From positions 1 to 64,000 of the forward strand of contig JACRCQ010000045.1 of the NCBI GenBank assembly GCA_016218915.1: a DNA stretch of 64,000 bases, read 5' to 3'. Both the position numbers and the translations under genes were made by a program. Positions 16,650-25,227 of the stretch are shown in pieces; positions within the stretch are counted from its first letter, which is position 1, and each line of letters begins with the position of its first letter. The notes beneath the pieces are model-generated. The model did no database searches, was not told where the DNA came from, and was given only the letters and a program-made list of their open reading frames with translations. Source of the DNA: Deltaproteobacteria bacterium. Lineage in GTDB: Bacteria > Myxococcota_A > Polyangia > Polyangiales > Polyangiaceae.

Positions 16650-17663
16650 ATGCCCGGGCCGGTCTACAAGTTCCTCTACCACAAGCTCGCCGCTGAGCCG
16701 CGACGCTGGCATCCGATGCTGAGCGTCTACTACCTCACCTACGCGTGCGACTTCCGTTGCCCGTACTGCAGCGATGGCGCCCAGAACCCCTACTACAAGC
16801 TTCGCTCAGGCATCCTGCCCGCGGACCGGGTGATCGCCCTGCTCCGTAACGTACGCGCGTGCTGCGACCACCTGGTGATCACAGGGGGTGAACCCCTCAA
16901 GCACCCCGAGTTCGCCCGGATCGTCGACGGGCTGGGAGAAGTCCGCTTCCGCGGCCTGGTGCTCACCACCAACGGTCACGACCTCGAGCCCCATCTCGAA
17001 CCCGTCGTGCGCACCTTCTCCCAGCTCGTCTTCAGCGTCGATACGCTCGACCGCGGCAAGTCCGATCAGTGGCACGGCGTGGGTCCGGGCTCCTCGGATC
17101 GCATCTTTGCCACGATCGATCGGGCCGACCGTGTGAGACCGTCGAGCTGCGAGATCGTGATCTCGGCAGTGGTCACGCCGGACAACATCGCAGATCTGCA
17201 TGAGGTGTATGCCTGGGCGCGCGACCGCGGATTCGCCTTTGCAGCGTGTCCCCAGCTGGTCGGCGTCAAGGCTCATGCGGAGCTGGTGGGCAACCCTGCC
17301 TACAAGGCCCTGTTCGACATGCTGATCGCGGAGAAGCGGGCAGCTCGACGGGTCTTCGGGACCGTGCCGTATCTGGAGCGGATGCGGGATCTGTCACGCT
17401 TCCGGTGCAGGCCGCTGACGATGCTGGTGGTGTCGCCGATCGGGGACGTGTTCTACCCGTGCCTGGAGCGTGGCAGCTTTGCAGGCAATCTGCTGGACAC
17501 CCCGGACCTGCACGCGCTGCTGGAAGCGGGGCGACGGGAGCACGGCTCGCTGCCAACCTGCGACGTGCAGTGCCACTCGGCCTGCGCGCTCGGGTTTGCG
17601 ACGGTGCTGGACAAGCCCTGGGCGGTCGCGCAGGAAGCCTGGCTTTCGCTCCGGGCCACGTGA
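16650..17663 (+). CDS. Radical SAM/SPASM-like protein, paralogue of the 33.8-kb gene
   Basis: 337 residues, with GGAGAAGG before the ATG. Core ligands are in CDFRCPYCSDG, then VITGGEPLKHPEF. C-terminal auxiliary cysteines are in FRCRPLTML, FYPCLERG and CDVQCHSAC. Colinear shared motifs with the product of 33803-34813 (VVTPDN, PQ.(V/I)G...H, YPCLER) show the two are paralogues. It is probably co-transcribed with the preceding radical SAM gene. A lipid-modifying role is only guessed from the linked cluster. Confidence 0.82.
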   Translation: MPGPVYKFLYHKLAAEPRRWHPMLSVYYLTYACDFRCPYCSDGAQNPYYKLRSGILPADRVIALLRNVRACCDHLVITGGEPLKHPEFARIVDGLGEVRFRGLVLTTNGHDLEPHLEPVVRTFSQLVFSVDTLDRGKSDQWHGVGPGSSDRIFATIDRADRVRPSSCEIVISAVVTPDNIADLHEVYAWARDRGFAFAACPQLVGVKAHAELVGNPAYKALFDMLIAEKRAARRVFGTVPYLERMRDLSRFRCRPLTMLVVSPIGDVFYPCLERGSFAGNLLDTPDLHALLEAGRREHGSLPTCDVQCHSACALGFATVLDKPWAVAQEAWLSLRAT

Positions 17664-17724
17664 CCTCCACGGAATCCAGGCTCTTTGCATTCGCCCCGCG
17701 AACCGGGTATTTGGATCGGGACGC

Positions 17725-18168
17725 ATGAGCGCGCTTCCTCCCAACGGATGGTGGGTCTCCGAGTTGGACGACCGAGTTGCCATCTACGGATGGGATTGGG
17801 TGGCTGGAGCGACGACGCTGCTGCATGGGCTTGTCACGTTGCCGACAGCGATCTGGCTGTCAGGCAAGGTGGTTCCCGCGGCTGCGGGCTGGCTGCTGGT
17901 GTCGCTGTTCATCGCAGGCGGTGTAGGATTTCGCATCGTGGTCGATCGCAAGGGGCTCCTGCTGTCGCGTACCTGGTTGGGGCTTCCGCTCTGGTCGCGA
18001 CGTCTTCCTGAAGGCACGCCCGTGGGGCTGGGTCACGTGCCCCACGCCCCGGAAGGGATCGACTCGGTGAGCTTCGTGGCTCTCGGAGGACAGGAAGTCG
18101 GCAACGCGAGCAATGCGCGGTTCATCGTCAAGGCGATTCACAAAGCCCAGCAGAAGCTCGGCGAGTGA
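17725..18168 (+). CDS. Small membrane protein, unknown function
   Basis: 147 residues with two hydrophobic segments (about residues 24-43 and 48-68), then a basic, beta-rich cytoplasmic domain (FRIVVDRKGLLLSRTWLG). The arrangement resembles small bacterial PH-like or DUF membrane proteins, but no family is recognised. The start at 17725 is chosen because upstream sequence in frame is a shadow of the radical SAM gene. Confidence 0.6.
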   Translation: MSALPPNGWWVSELDDRVAIYGWDWVAGATTLLHGLVTLPTAIWLSGKVVPAAAGWLLVSLFIAGGVGFRIVVDRKGLLLSRTWLGLPLWSRRLPEGTPVGLGHVPHAPEGIDSVSFVALGGQEVGNASNARFIVKAIHKAQQKLGE

Positions 18169-18306
18169 AAGGGGCCTGCGCGCGCCGCCCGCCGACGCCG
18201 TTGATGCGCAGATGCGAAGGTGGTACGGGCAGACTGCAAAGCGCGTCGATCCGCCTGGAGATTGCGTGCTTGCTGCAGCCACCGCGCATCGTCGGAGGAG
18301 CGTGGC

Positions 18307-18678
18307 ATGGATACCGATCAGAGCGTTTGGTACGACGAAAAGACAGGCGTCGTGTTCAACACCGGCAAGCCTGCGTCCACGGCAGAAGCCGCCAAGAGCA
18401 CCCTGCGCCGCGTGGCGCAGCTCATGGAAGGGAAGCCACGGCGCCTGCTCCTGGTCGATCTCACCGATGCACCGTTGTCACTCGATGCCGACGTGCGCAA
18501 GGTGCTCGCGGAAGAGTCCAAGGGGCTGAACCTGGAGCGCCAGGGGTTCGTCGTTCCGAACCCTGTGATTCGCATGCTCGCCAAGGCGATCGCGCGCATG
18601 ACAGGCGCAGCGGCGAAGGCTGCATTCTTCGCAACCACCGAAGAAGCGGTCCAGTGGCTTCAGGGCGAGGGCGATTGA
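18307..18678 (+). CDS. Small protein with STAS/SpoIIAA-like fold (tentative)
   Basis: 123 residues, preceded by GGAGGAG. The layout (a short N-terminal segment with VVFNTGKPAS, then LLLVDLTDAPLSLDADVRKVL and AFFATTEEAVQWLQG) resembles STAS/SpoIIAA-like proteins of myxobacteria, which bind lipids, nucleotides or protein partners. No catalytic motif is seen and the assignment is weak. The last 19 bases overlap the convergent flippase gene. Bases 18169-18306 hold no gene I can support. Confidence 0.55.
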   Translation: MDTDQSVWYDEKTGVVFNTGKPASTAEAAKSTLRRVAQLMEGKPRRLLLVDLTDAPLSLDADVRKVLAEESKGLNLERQGFVVPNPVIRMLAKAIARMTGAAAKAAFFATTEEAVQWLQGEGD

Positions 18679-19964
18679 CCGCCCGTTGCGCGTCGCACCG
18701 GCCCAACCAGAATCAGATTGCCCACGAGCCTCCCCACCACGAGCGCCACCGACGCAGACACCAGCCCGATCCACCCCAAGGAGTTGCCCAGGAACATCAC
18801 CGCAACGACGCCGACCACCTCCATCGCTGTCGCGAACGTCACGGCCCGCGTGGTCCTGTGCGACACCAGCAGCGCCCTCTGCCAGCACATCCACACGGTC
18901 ATGGCCGGCATCACGACCAGGATGCACGATGGCAGGACCGCGAACTCTGCCAGCGCTGGAGCGAGCCCGCTCACGCGCCCGAACCACACGCCAGCCAGCG
19001 GAGTGCAGGCAATCAGGGCAAGCCCGCCGCTCGCCACCACCGCGAGCGCTGCCATGAACCTGCGAATCGACGGCAGGTTCTCGCGCCCCTGCGCAAGCAC
19101 TGCGATCGTGGTCTCCTGCCCGGCCAGCCCCAGGGTGCGGAACAGGAATACCAGCGAGTTCACCACGGGAAGCGCGGCCAGCGACTCAATCGGCATCCGG
19201 CTGGTTCCCATGAAGAACGTCACGATCGGCTGGATCCCCATGTTCAGGAACGAGGTCAGCGCTAGCGGATAGTAGAACTCGACGATTGCGCGGTAGCCAA
19301 GGGGGCTCTTGTCCGGACTCCCTCGGCTCGCCCACAGCGCCTGCACCTGCTTGCGCGCCATGAACCGGCTCCCGATCGCCTCGGCTACGACTCCCGACGA
19401 GAGCGACGCCGCTCCGACCGAGGCCCCGTCCAGCCCGCCCCACCACGCCAGCGTCAACCCGCTCGCGGCCATGGTCACGAGCCGAATCCCCGTGCCGTAC
19501 GCAACCCTTCCCGTTGCCCCCTGCCGAATCATGATTCCCTGGTAGAGACGCCGGTACCCGATCGCTGCCGGCCAGGGAATGAAGAGCGCAATCGCACCCC
19601 ACGTGCGCGTCGACACCTCTGCCGGAAGCCCGAGCATCGCTGAGCCGCGCGCGTAGACTGCCGGAAGGATCGCGACCACCATGACCACCGTGATCGCGCC
19701 GTTGAGCGCGAACGTGAAGTTCCGCAGCTTTCGATACGACTCCCGATCCGCCGCGAGCGCGGTCGCTGCGCTCATGATCATGATGATCGGCGCTTCGACC
19801 AACATGGCAATCGCCACGGCAACGCCATAGGCCGCGAGGTTGAGCTTGGGCGAGTCGAGCCGGGCGATGATCGACGCGAGCAGCGGCCCCTCGAGCGCCA
19901 TCATCAGCCACGTGGCTTCGAGCGGCGCCCAGAACGCGATCAGCTTGCGAGCGGAAAGCGACAT
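18660..19964 (-). CDS. MOP-superfamily lipid/polysaccharide flippase-like protein
   Basis: 434 residues with about twelve hydrophobic segments and no signal peptide, a layout typical of MATE/polysaccharide-flippase or ankylosis-like members of the MOP superfamily. It is the last gene of the minus-strand biosynthetic run and follows the acyltransferase stop with no gap. In this context it probably moves the finished lipid-like product across the inner membrane (inference). The particular family within MOP cannot be decided by eye. Confidence 0.72.
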   Translation of the reverse strand: MSLSARKLIAFWAPLEATWLMMALEGPLLASIIARLDSPKLNLAAYGVAVAIAMLVEAPIIMIMSAATALAADRESYRKLRNFTFALNGAITVVMVVAILPAVYARGSAMLGLPAEVSTRTWGAIALFIPWPAAIGYRRLYQGIMIRQGATGRVAYGTGIRLVTMAASGLTLAWWGGLDGASVGAASLSSGVVAEAIGSRFMARKQVQALWASRGSPDKSPLGYRAIVEFYYPLALTSFLNMGIQPIVTFFMGTSRMPIESLAALPVVNSLVFLFRTLGLAGQETTIAVLAQGRENLPSIRRFMAALAVVASGGLALIACTPLAGVWFGRVSGLAPALAEFAVLPSCILVVMPAMTVWMCWQRALLVSHRTTRAVTFATAMEVVGVVAVMFLGNSLGWIGLVSASVALVVGRLVGNLILVGPVRRATGGQSPSP

Positions 19965-20534
19965 CTACACCTGCGAGCCCATGACCGGACGCGCCGGATT
20001 CCCCGCTACCGTCACGCCCGCAGCCACGTCCTTGCCCACCACCGACCCGGCCGCCACCGTGGCGCCTTCACCCACGTCGACCCCAGGGCCGATGACCGAG
20101 AATCCACCGATCAGGCACCCCTTGCCCAGCCGTACCGTCCCTGCCCGGAACTCCCGGATCCGGTACTCGTGCATCATGATCCGAGCCTCCACCCCCACCA
20201 GCACGTCATCTTCAATGGTGAGCAGCGACAGGTGGCTCGGGTCGATCCAGACGCGCACAGAGATGTAGACGTTCTTGCCGATCTTTGCGCCGTACGCCCG
20301 AAGCAGCCAGATCTTCGGAAGGTTGAAGGGCTGCTTGAGAATCGGCTCCACCAGCGAGGCTTTGAGGTAGTACCAGAGGCGGGGAAGCAAGGGCGCGTGG
20401 CACTTGCAGTACGGGTTCTTGCGGGAAGCAGATTCGATGGGACACACGATGACCCGCTGCGTGCCTGGATTGCGCACGAAGCGCTCGAGGTCCGCCGCTG
20501 TCGGAACCAGGGCTTGCGGATTGTCATCGCCCAT
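19965..20534 (-). CDS. Left-handed beta-helix (hexapeptide) acyltransferase
   Basis: 189 residues. An N-terminal Cys-containing helical part is followed by hexapeptide repeats of the LbH fold (IGKNVYISVRVWI, VLVGVEARI, RLGKGCLIGGFSVIGPGVDVGEGATVAAGSVV), ending in the usual VAGNPARPV. Such enzymes transfer acyl groups from CoA or ACP, often as O-acetyltransferases. The ATG at 20534 overlaps the 3' end of the radical SAM gene by 11 bases, which implies translational coupling. Likely a late tailoring step of the cluster. Confidence 0.8.
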   Translation of the reverse strand: MGDDNPQALVPTAADLERFVRNPGTQRVIVCPIESASRKNPYCKCHAPLLPRLWYYLKASLVEPILKQPFNLPKIWLLRAYGAKIGKNVYISVRVWIDPSHLSLLTIEDDVLVGVEARIMMHEYRIREFRAGTVRLGKGCLIGGFSVIGPGVDVGEGATVAAGSVVGKDVAAGVTVAGNPARPVMGSQV

Positions 20535-21729
20535 GAGCCACCTGCCTCTCACACCATCGCATCAATGAGGGACCCTCCCCCGGCTCGTAGGACTCGAGCA
20601 ACCGCTGGGTCGCTTCCCAACCCACAGCCTGTCCGCACGGACTTCCGGGAACCGATGTTGCCATGCATCGGCACGACGCCCTCGGGATCAGGCGAGCCAT
20701 CCTGCCCAGCACCTGCTCGATCGGCTCCGCAAACGCATTGCCGAAAGACATCGGGGCAAAGTCGCAGGGAAAGACCTCGCCCTGGGTCGACACGTACAGG
20801 AAGGTGACGCCTGCCTGGCAGCCGAGGAACTCCGCCCCTTCCAGCAGCGTCATCGACATCACCTTGAGCATCGACGGGTCGCTCGCTGAGCTTCTGTGCA
20901 ATGCCACGAGCCGCCGCCGATCCTGCTCGGTCAAGACTTCGCAGCTGCCTGCTCCGCGCACGGCCACCGGCTCCAGCAGCATCACCTCGTGCGCGCCGAC
21001 CGCTCTGCACAGTCGCAGGTACTTGTCCATTTCGCCTTCAGCGAGCAGCGCCTTGCCCACCACGGCCTGCGCGGTCGTGTGCACGCCTGCCTCGGCAAAC
21101 GCCTGGATCGCCCGCACAGCGCTCTGGAATGCGCCGGCCCGGCGCCTGCCCGCATCGTGCTCCTCTGCACGATAGTGGTCCAGGCTCACGAACGCTGCGT
21201 CGAGCCCGCTGTCGCGCCACGCTCGCGCCTTCCCCGGCTCCACGCCCTGTCCCGACGTGAAGAGCTGCACCGACAGCTCTGGACCGCACGCCTCGATCAG
21301 CTGGGTCAGGTCCTGCCGAAGGGCCGGCTCGCCGCCGGTGAGTGCTATGCGGGCTGTCCCTGCAGCTCGAAGGCTTTGAACGACCCGGATGAGCTGGGCC
21401 AGGCTCGGATCCTGCTCCGCTCTCCCCAGGTTCGAGCATCGCAGGCAATCGCAGGGGCATCGGTCCGTCACGGACAGGTGAGCGACCAGCGGAACACGCT
21501 CCCCTCGCGCCATCCTCGCCAGCCCACAGAGGTATCGACCATAGGCTTTGCCGCCTATCGGAGGGGCATAGGGGTGCGTGAAGATCCCTGCGCTGGTGCG
21601 AACCGGCCGGACGAGCGACAGCGCGTTCGTCATCTCGCGCTGCACGCGAAGGGGAAGGCGCCAGGTCTGCCGGTAGCGCAGCGCCGCAGCGACCACCCGC
21701 AGCTTGTCCCAAGGGGCCTGGTTGCGCAT
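20524..21729 (-). CDS. Radical SAM protein with C-terminal SPASM/twitch cysteines
   Basis: 401 residues. The cluster motif is CPCDCLRCSN (CxxxCxxC), followed by IALTGGEPALR. The C-terminus keeps GCQAGVTFLYVSTQGEVFPCD and more cysteines (SCRCM...SPCG), consistent with a twitch or SPASM auxiliary cluster as in MoaA- or AnSME-like enzymes. The substrate is unknown. It starts three bases after the aminotransferase stop and overlaps the acyltransferase start. The preceding aminotransferase might supply or use the amine it acts on (inference). Confidence 0.82.
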   Translation of the reverse strand: MRNQAPWDKLRVVAAALRYRQTWRLPLRVQREMTNALSLVRPVRTSAGIFTHPYAPPIGGKAYGRYLCGLARMARGERVPLVAHLSVTDRCPCDCLRCSNLGRAEQDPSLAQLIRVVQSLRAAGTARIALTGGEPALRQDLTQLIEACGPELSVQLFTSGQGVEPGKARAWRDSGLDAAFVSLDHYRAEEHDAGRRRAGAFQSAVRAIQAFAEAGVHTTAQAVVGKALLAEGEMDKYLRLCRAVGAHEVMLLEPVAVRGAGSCEVLTEQDRRRLVALHRSSASDPSMLKVMSMTLLEGAEFLGCQAGVTFLYVSTQGEVFPCDFAPMSFGNAFAEPIEQVLGRMARLIPRASCRCMATSVPGSPCGQAVGWEATQRLLESYEPGEGPSLMRWCERQVAHGR

Positions 21730-21732
21730 CGC

Positions 21733-23070
21733 TCAGAGCTCCTTGCCGAGCGCTGACTTGAGCACCGCGGATTGCAGCGCGGATGCATGGGACGGACACT
21801 CCTTCAGGGTCTGGTCGAGCGCGTCCACCACCTTGTCGATCTCCTCGTCGGAGATCACCAGCGGAGGCTCCAAGCGAAGCACCTGGGGAGCCAGGCTGCA
21901 GGGCTGCGCAAGCACGCCGTGCTTCTTGAGCAGCATCGAGCACACGACCTGGGAGAAGAGCCCGTCGCGTACCCACTTCGGCACCACCTTCATCAGCATG
22001 CCAGGGGGCTCGAACTCCACCCCCACCAGCAGCCCGATACCGCGCACCTCGCGGATGATCTTGTGCCTCTCGCGAAGTCCTTCGAGCCGATCGAGCAGCA
22101 AGGCGCCCGATGAGGACGCGCGCTCGCACAACCCTTCCTCGCGCACGACATCGAGGACCTCGCTTGCCACAGCCATGGCGAGGTCGCCCCCGGCAAAGGT
22201 GGAAGCGTGCAGGCGACACTTCTTCATGCCACCAAACGCCTTTTCCCACACGCCGGCCTTGGCCAGCATCACCGACACAGGCACCATCCCGCCGCTCAGG
22301 GCCTTTCCGGCCAGCAGTGCGTCAGGCACCAACAAGTCGAACGGTGTGGCAAACACCCTCCCCGTGCGCCCTACCCCGGTCTGGATCTCGTCGATGACGA
22401 GCAGCACGCCGTTGTCCTTGCAGATGCGCGCCGCGCCCGACAGGTAGAAGGCGTCAGGAATGCGAATACCACCTTCCGCCTGCACGGGCTCCACGAAGAA
22501 CGCTGCCGGGCGCGCCTCTTTGCACGCGCGCTCGATCGCCTCGAGGTCTCCGAATCGCACCCACGATACGTCTGCCAGGAGCGGCTCGAATGGCGCCCGG
22601 TGTGCTGGATCATCCATCAGCGACAGCGCGCCCACGCTCAGGCCGTGATAGCTCCCATGGCATGCGAGCAGCGCCTTGCGCCCTGTGGCCGCGCGCGCCA
22701 TCCGCACGGCGATGTCCACGGCTTCAGCGCCGCTGTTCGCGAATCCTGCGCGACACAGCTCGGGATGCGTCGCAGCCGCCAGCTTCCTGGCAAGCTCTCC
22801 CTGGGACAACGGCGCATCCACGTTCAACATCGACGGGAACGACCGCGCCAGGGCGCGCTGCACGGCGCTGACAATCCGAGGGTGATTGTGCCCTACGTTG
22901 TGTACGCCATAGCCGGACAGCGCATCTACGTAGTCGCGCCCTTCGTCATCGCGAAGGGTCGCTCCCGAGGCGTGTACGAACTCGCGGCCGAAGTCGAACG
23001 CCTCGAGCAGCTCGACGAACCCCGGGTTGACGAACCTGCGGTGAAGATCGTGGGCTTCGCGTCGGCTCAT
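21733..23070 (-). CDS. Class III PLP-dependent aminotransferase
   Basis: 445 residues. Fold-type I class III signature: GSGAEAVDIAVRMAR-like substrate/PLP region (ANSGAEAVDI), CHGSYHGLSVG, VIDEIQTGVGRTG (Asp227 to the PLP ring nitrogen) and the Schiff-base Lys256 in LLAGKALSGG. Family members transaminate omega-amino acids, acetylornithine, GABA, or acyl aldehydes in natural-product pathways. The ATG at 23070 overlaps the cysteine desulfurase stop as ATGA, so I reject the longer ORF-track start. In the cluster it could aminate an acyl aldehyde or ketone (inference). Confidence 0.88.
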   Translation of the reverse strand: MSRREAHDLHRRFVNPGFVELLEAFDFGREFVHASGATLRDDEGRDYVDALSGYGVHNVGHNHPRIVSAVQRALARSFPSMLNVDAPLSQGELARKLAAATHPELCRAGFANSGAEAVDIAVRMARAATGRKALLACHGSYHGLSVGALSLMDDPAHRAPFEPLLADVSWVRFGDLEAIERACKEARPAAFFVEPVQAEGGIRIPDAFYLSGAARICKDNGVLLVIDEIQTGVGRTGRVFATPFDLLVPDALLAGKALSGGMVPVSVMLAKAGVWEKAFGGMKKCRLHASTFAGGDLAMAVASEVLDVVREEGLCERASSSGALLLDRLEGLRERHKIIREVRGIGLLVGVEFEPPGMLMKVVPKWVRDGLFSQVVCSMLLKKHGVLAQPCSLAPQVLRLEPPLVISDEEIDKVVDALDQTLKECPSHASALQSAVLKSALGKEL

Positions 23071-24569
23071 GCGCCTTGCTCTCCTGCGTCCCGCTTCTGC
23101 CGAAGCTTGGCGAGCAGCTTGGGATACTGGGCGTGCCACGCGTCATATCCACCGTAGATCACGCGCACCTTCGGATGCCCGCTGCGCGCGAGTCGGTACC
23201 CCATGGCCATGGACAGGATCCCGGTCGAGCAGATCAGGATCGCCTCCTTGTCGCGCGGCACCTGTGGCATGCGCCGCTCGAATCCGACGTACGACCACTC
23301 CTTGGCTCCGGGAAGGCTCGGACGCACCAGTCGCTCGAAGGGCATCCTCAGGTCTATCAAGAAGCTGTGCTCCGACCGGATTCGCTCCTCGGTGAGATGC
23401 TGCGGGTCCATGTAGCCGAACCCCTCTGGGTCGTTCTGCAGCACCTCGCGCAGGACCTTGAGCACATAGTCGACGTCCTTGGCCGACGTGGTGGCTCCCA
23501 TGCTCATGCGGATCGAGGAAAGGGCTTCCTCTGTGCTGATTCCCATTCCGATGAGCACGTGAGAAGGCTCGATGCGGTCTGCAGTGCAGGCCGAGCCGAT
23601 CGACACGCTCACCAGGTGGCAATCGAGCCCTGCGAGCACCCGGATTCCCTCCTTGCCGCAGAAGGCCACGTTCACCGTGCCGGGCACTTGCGAGCCCTCG
23701 GGCGCCTCGTGGATCCGGGATTCCGGCCACACGCTGCGGATCCCTTCGATCAGCTTGCCGCGAAGACGTCGCAGCCGCGCCGAATCGTCGTCCATTCTCC
23801 GCATCGCAAGGTCGATCGCCGCACCCAGCCCCACGATCTGATGGGCCGCTTCGGTCCCCGGACGAAGCCCCCGCTCCTGATCGCCGCCGTGCACGAGCGG
23901 AATCCAGGGAGTCTTCCCGCGCCAGTAGATCGCCCCTACCCCCTTGGGTCCACGGATCTTGTGCGCGGTCAGGGTCAGGAACTCGCACCCGAGCGCGTCG
24001 ACCTGCACCGGGATCTTGCCCACGCTCTGCACTGCATCGGTGTGAAGCGCAATCCCTGCTTGCGCTGCCACGCTGGCCAGCTCCTCGATCGGCTGGATCG
24101 CCCCGGTCTCGTTGTTGGCATGCATGATCGAGATCAGGATCGTATCCGGGCGGATCGCTGCGCGCACGTCCTCCACCCGGACCCGCCCATCGCTCCCTGC
24201 ATCCAGGAACGTCACCTCTCCGCCCAGCGCGATCACTCGCTGGCAAGCGCCCAGCACGGATTCGTGCTCGATCCGGGACGTGATCACGTGCCCCTTGCCT
24301 GCAGCTGCGAACACACCCTGGATCACCGTGTTGTTCGCTTCGGTCCCCCCGGACGTGAAGAGGATCTGCCCGGGATCGCACCCGATCGCAGACGCCACGC
24401 TCATGCGCGCCTGGTCGATCAATCCCCGTGCTTCCCTGCCAGCCGTATGGAGCGACGAGGCATTGCCGTGGGTGTGCTCCATGGCGCGAACCATCGCGTC
24501 GCAGACCTCGTCGGCCAGGGGCGTGGTCGCGTTGTGATCGAGGTAGACGGTCCGGGTCCAGTAGATCAT
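23067..24569 (-). CDS. Cysteine desulfurase fused to a rhodanese domain
   Basis: 500 residues. Residues 1-385 are an IscS/NifS-type cysteine desulfurase: HNATTPL, SGGTEANN, PLP Lys204 in TAHKIRGPKG, and catalytic Cys328 in SIGSACTADRIEPSHVL. A C-terminal rhodanese domain (about 395-490) has its own active Cys447 in ILICSTGILS. A typical IscS is about 400 residues, so the fusion is a real extension. It would move sulfur from cysteine to the rhodanese persulfide, for Fe-S assembly of the many radical SAM enzymes or for sulfur insertion into the product (inference). Confidence 0.88.
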   Translation of the reverse strand: MIYWTRTVYLDHNATTPLADEVCDAMVRAMEHTHGNASSLHTAGREARGLIDQARMSVASAIGCDPGQILFTSGGTEANNTVIQGVFAAAGKGHVITSRIEHESVLGACQRVIALGGEVTFLDAGSDGRVRVEDVRAAIRPDTILISIMHANNETGAIQPIEELASVAAQAGIALHTDAVQSVGKIPVQVDALGCEFLTLTAHKIRGPKGVGAIYWRGKTPWIPLVHGGDQERGLRPGTEAAHQIVGLGAAIDLAMRRMDDDSARLRRLRGKLIEGIRSVWPESRIHEAPEGSQVPGTVNVAFCGKEGIRVLAGLDCHLVSVSIGSACTADRIEPSHVLIGMGISTEEALSSIRMSMGATTSAKDVDYVLKVLREVLQNDPEGFGYMDPQHLTEERIRSEHSFLIDLRMPFERLVRPSLPGAKEWSYVGFERRMPQVPRDKEAILICSTGILSMAMGYRLARSGHPKVRVIYGGYDAWHAQYPKLLAKLRQKRDAGEQGA

Positions 24570-24576
24570 CCTCGCC

Positions 24577-25227
24577 TCAGAAGATGAAGGGGATGAAGCG
24601 CCAGCGCACCCGCTTCATGTACTCAACGTACTCTGGGTCCTGGCTGAGGAACTTCTCTTCCAGCATGGCGCGATAGACGTAGCACCCGCTCGAAACCAGG
24701 AACAACGCCACGGTCAGCGGTGTGACGTGGCTCACGAGGAATCCGACGCGAAGCAGGATGTCGGTGCCGTACATCGGATGGCGCACGATCGAGTAGAGCC
24801 CCCCGGTCCTGACCTTGCGCAGCGCAATCAGGATCCCGAAGCTCCTGCCCAGATTCAGCAGCGTCGCCAGCCCCAGCAGGTTCGATGCAAACGTGAGCCC
24901 TTCCGAGACCCTCGCCGCAGTCTCCCCGCCTGACGTGGGCTGCCCGATGAATGCCATGCCCGAGAAGAACGCGATCAGGGCGACCGCCTGCCGCCACAGG
25001 CTCCGATCCACGGCGCGATGACGGGTCCGCACCAGGATCAATCCGGCCATCACCAGATTCTGGACCGCGAACGACACCTCTACGTAGTTCAGCTTCCCAG
25101 CGACCCAGGTCTTGTGGGTCTCGCTGCCGATCCACACCAGCACGACCGTGAACAGCCAGACGTTGAACAGCAGCTGGCCGTGACGACGCAGCCACCCCTG
25201 GTCCGACGCCTGCGCTTCTCCGGTCAT
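24577..25227 (-). CDS. ICMT/NnrU-like membrane methyltransferase
   Basis: 216 residues with five or so membrane helices. The C-terminal signature of the isoprenylcysteine carboxyl methyltransferase and phospholipid methyltransferase families is present: LYSIVRHPMYGTDIL, then YRAMLEEKFLSQDPEYVEYMKRVRWRFIP. Such enzymes use SAM to methylate lipophilic carboxylates or amines at the membrane. The ATG overlaps the preceding radical SAM stop (ATGA). A role in methylating a lipid product is plausible from context. Confidence 0.8.
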   Translation of the reverse strand: MTGEAQASDQGWLRRHGQLLFNVWLFTVVLVWIGSETHKTWVAGKLNYVEVSFAVQNLVMAGLILVRTRHRAVDRSLWRQAVALIAFFSGMAFIGQPTSGGETAARVSEGLTFASNLLGLATLLNLGRSFGILIALRKVRTGGLYSIVRHPMYGTDILLRVGFLVSHVTPLTVALFLVSSGCYVYRAMLEEKFLSQDPEYVEYMKRVRWRFIPFIF

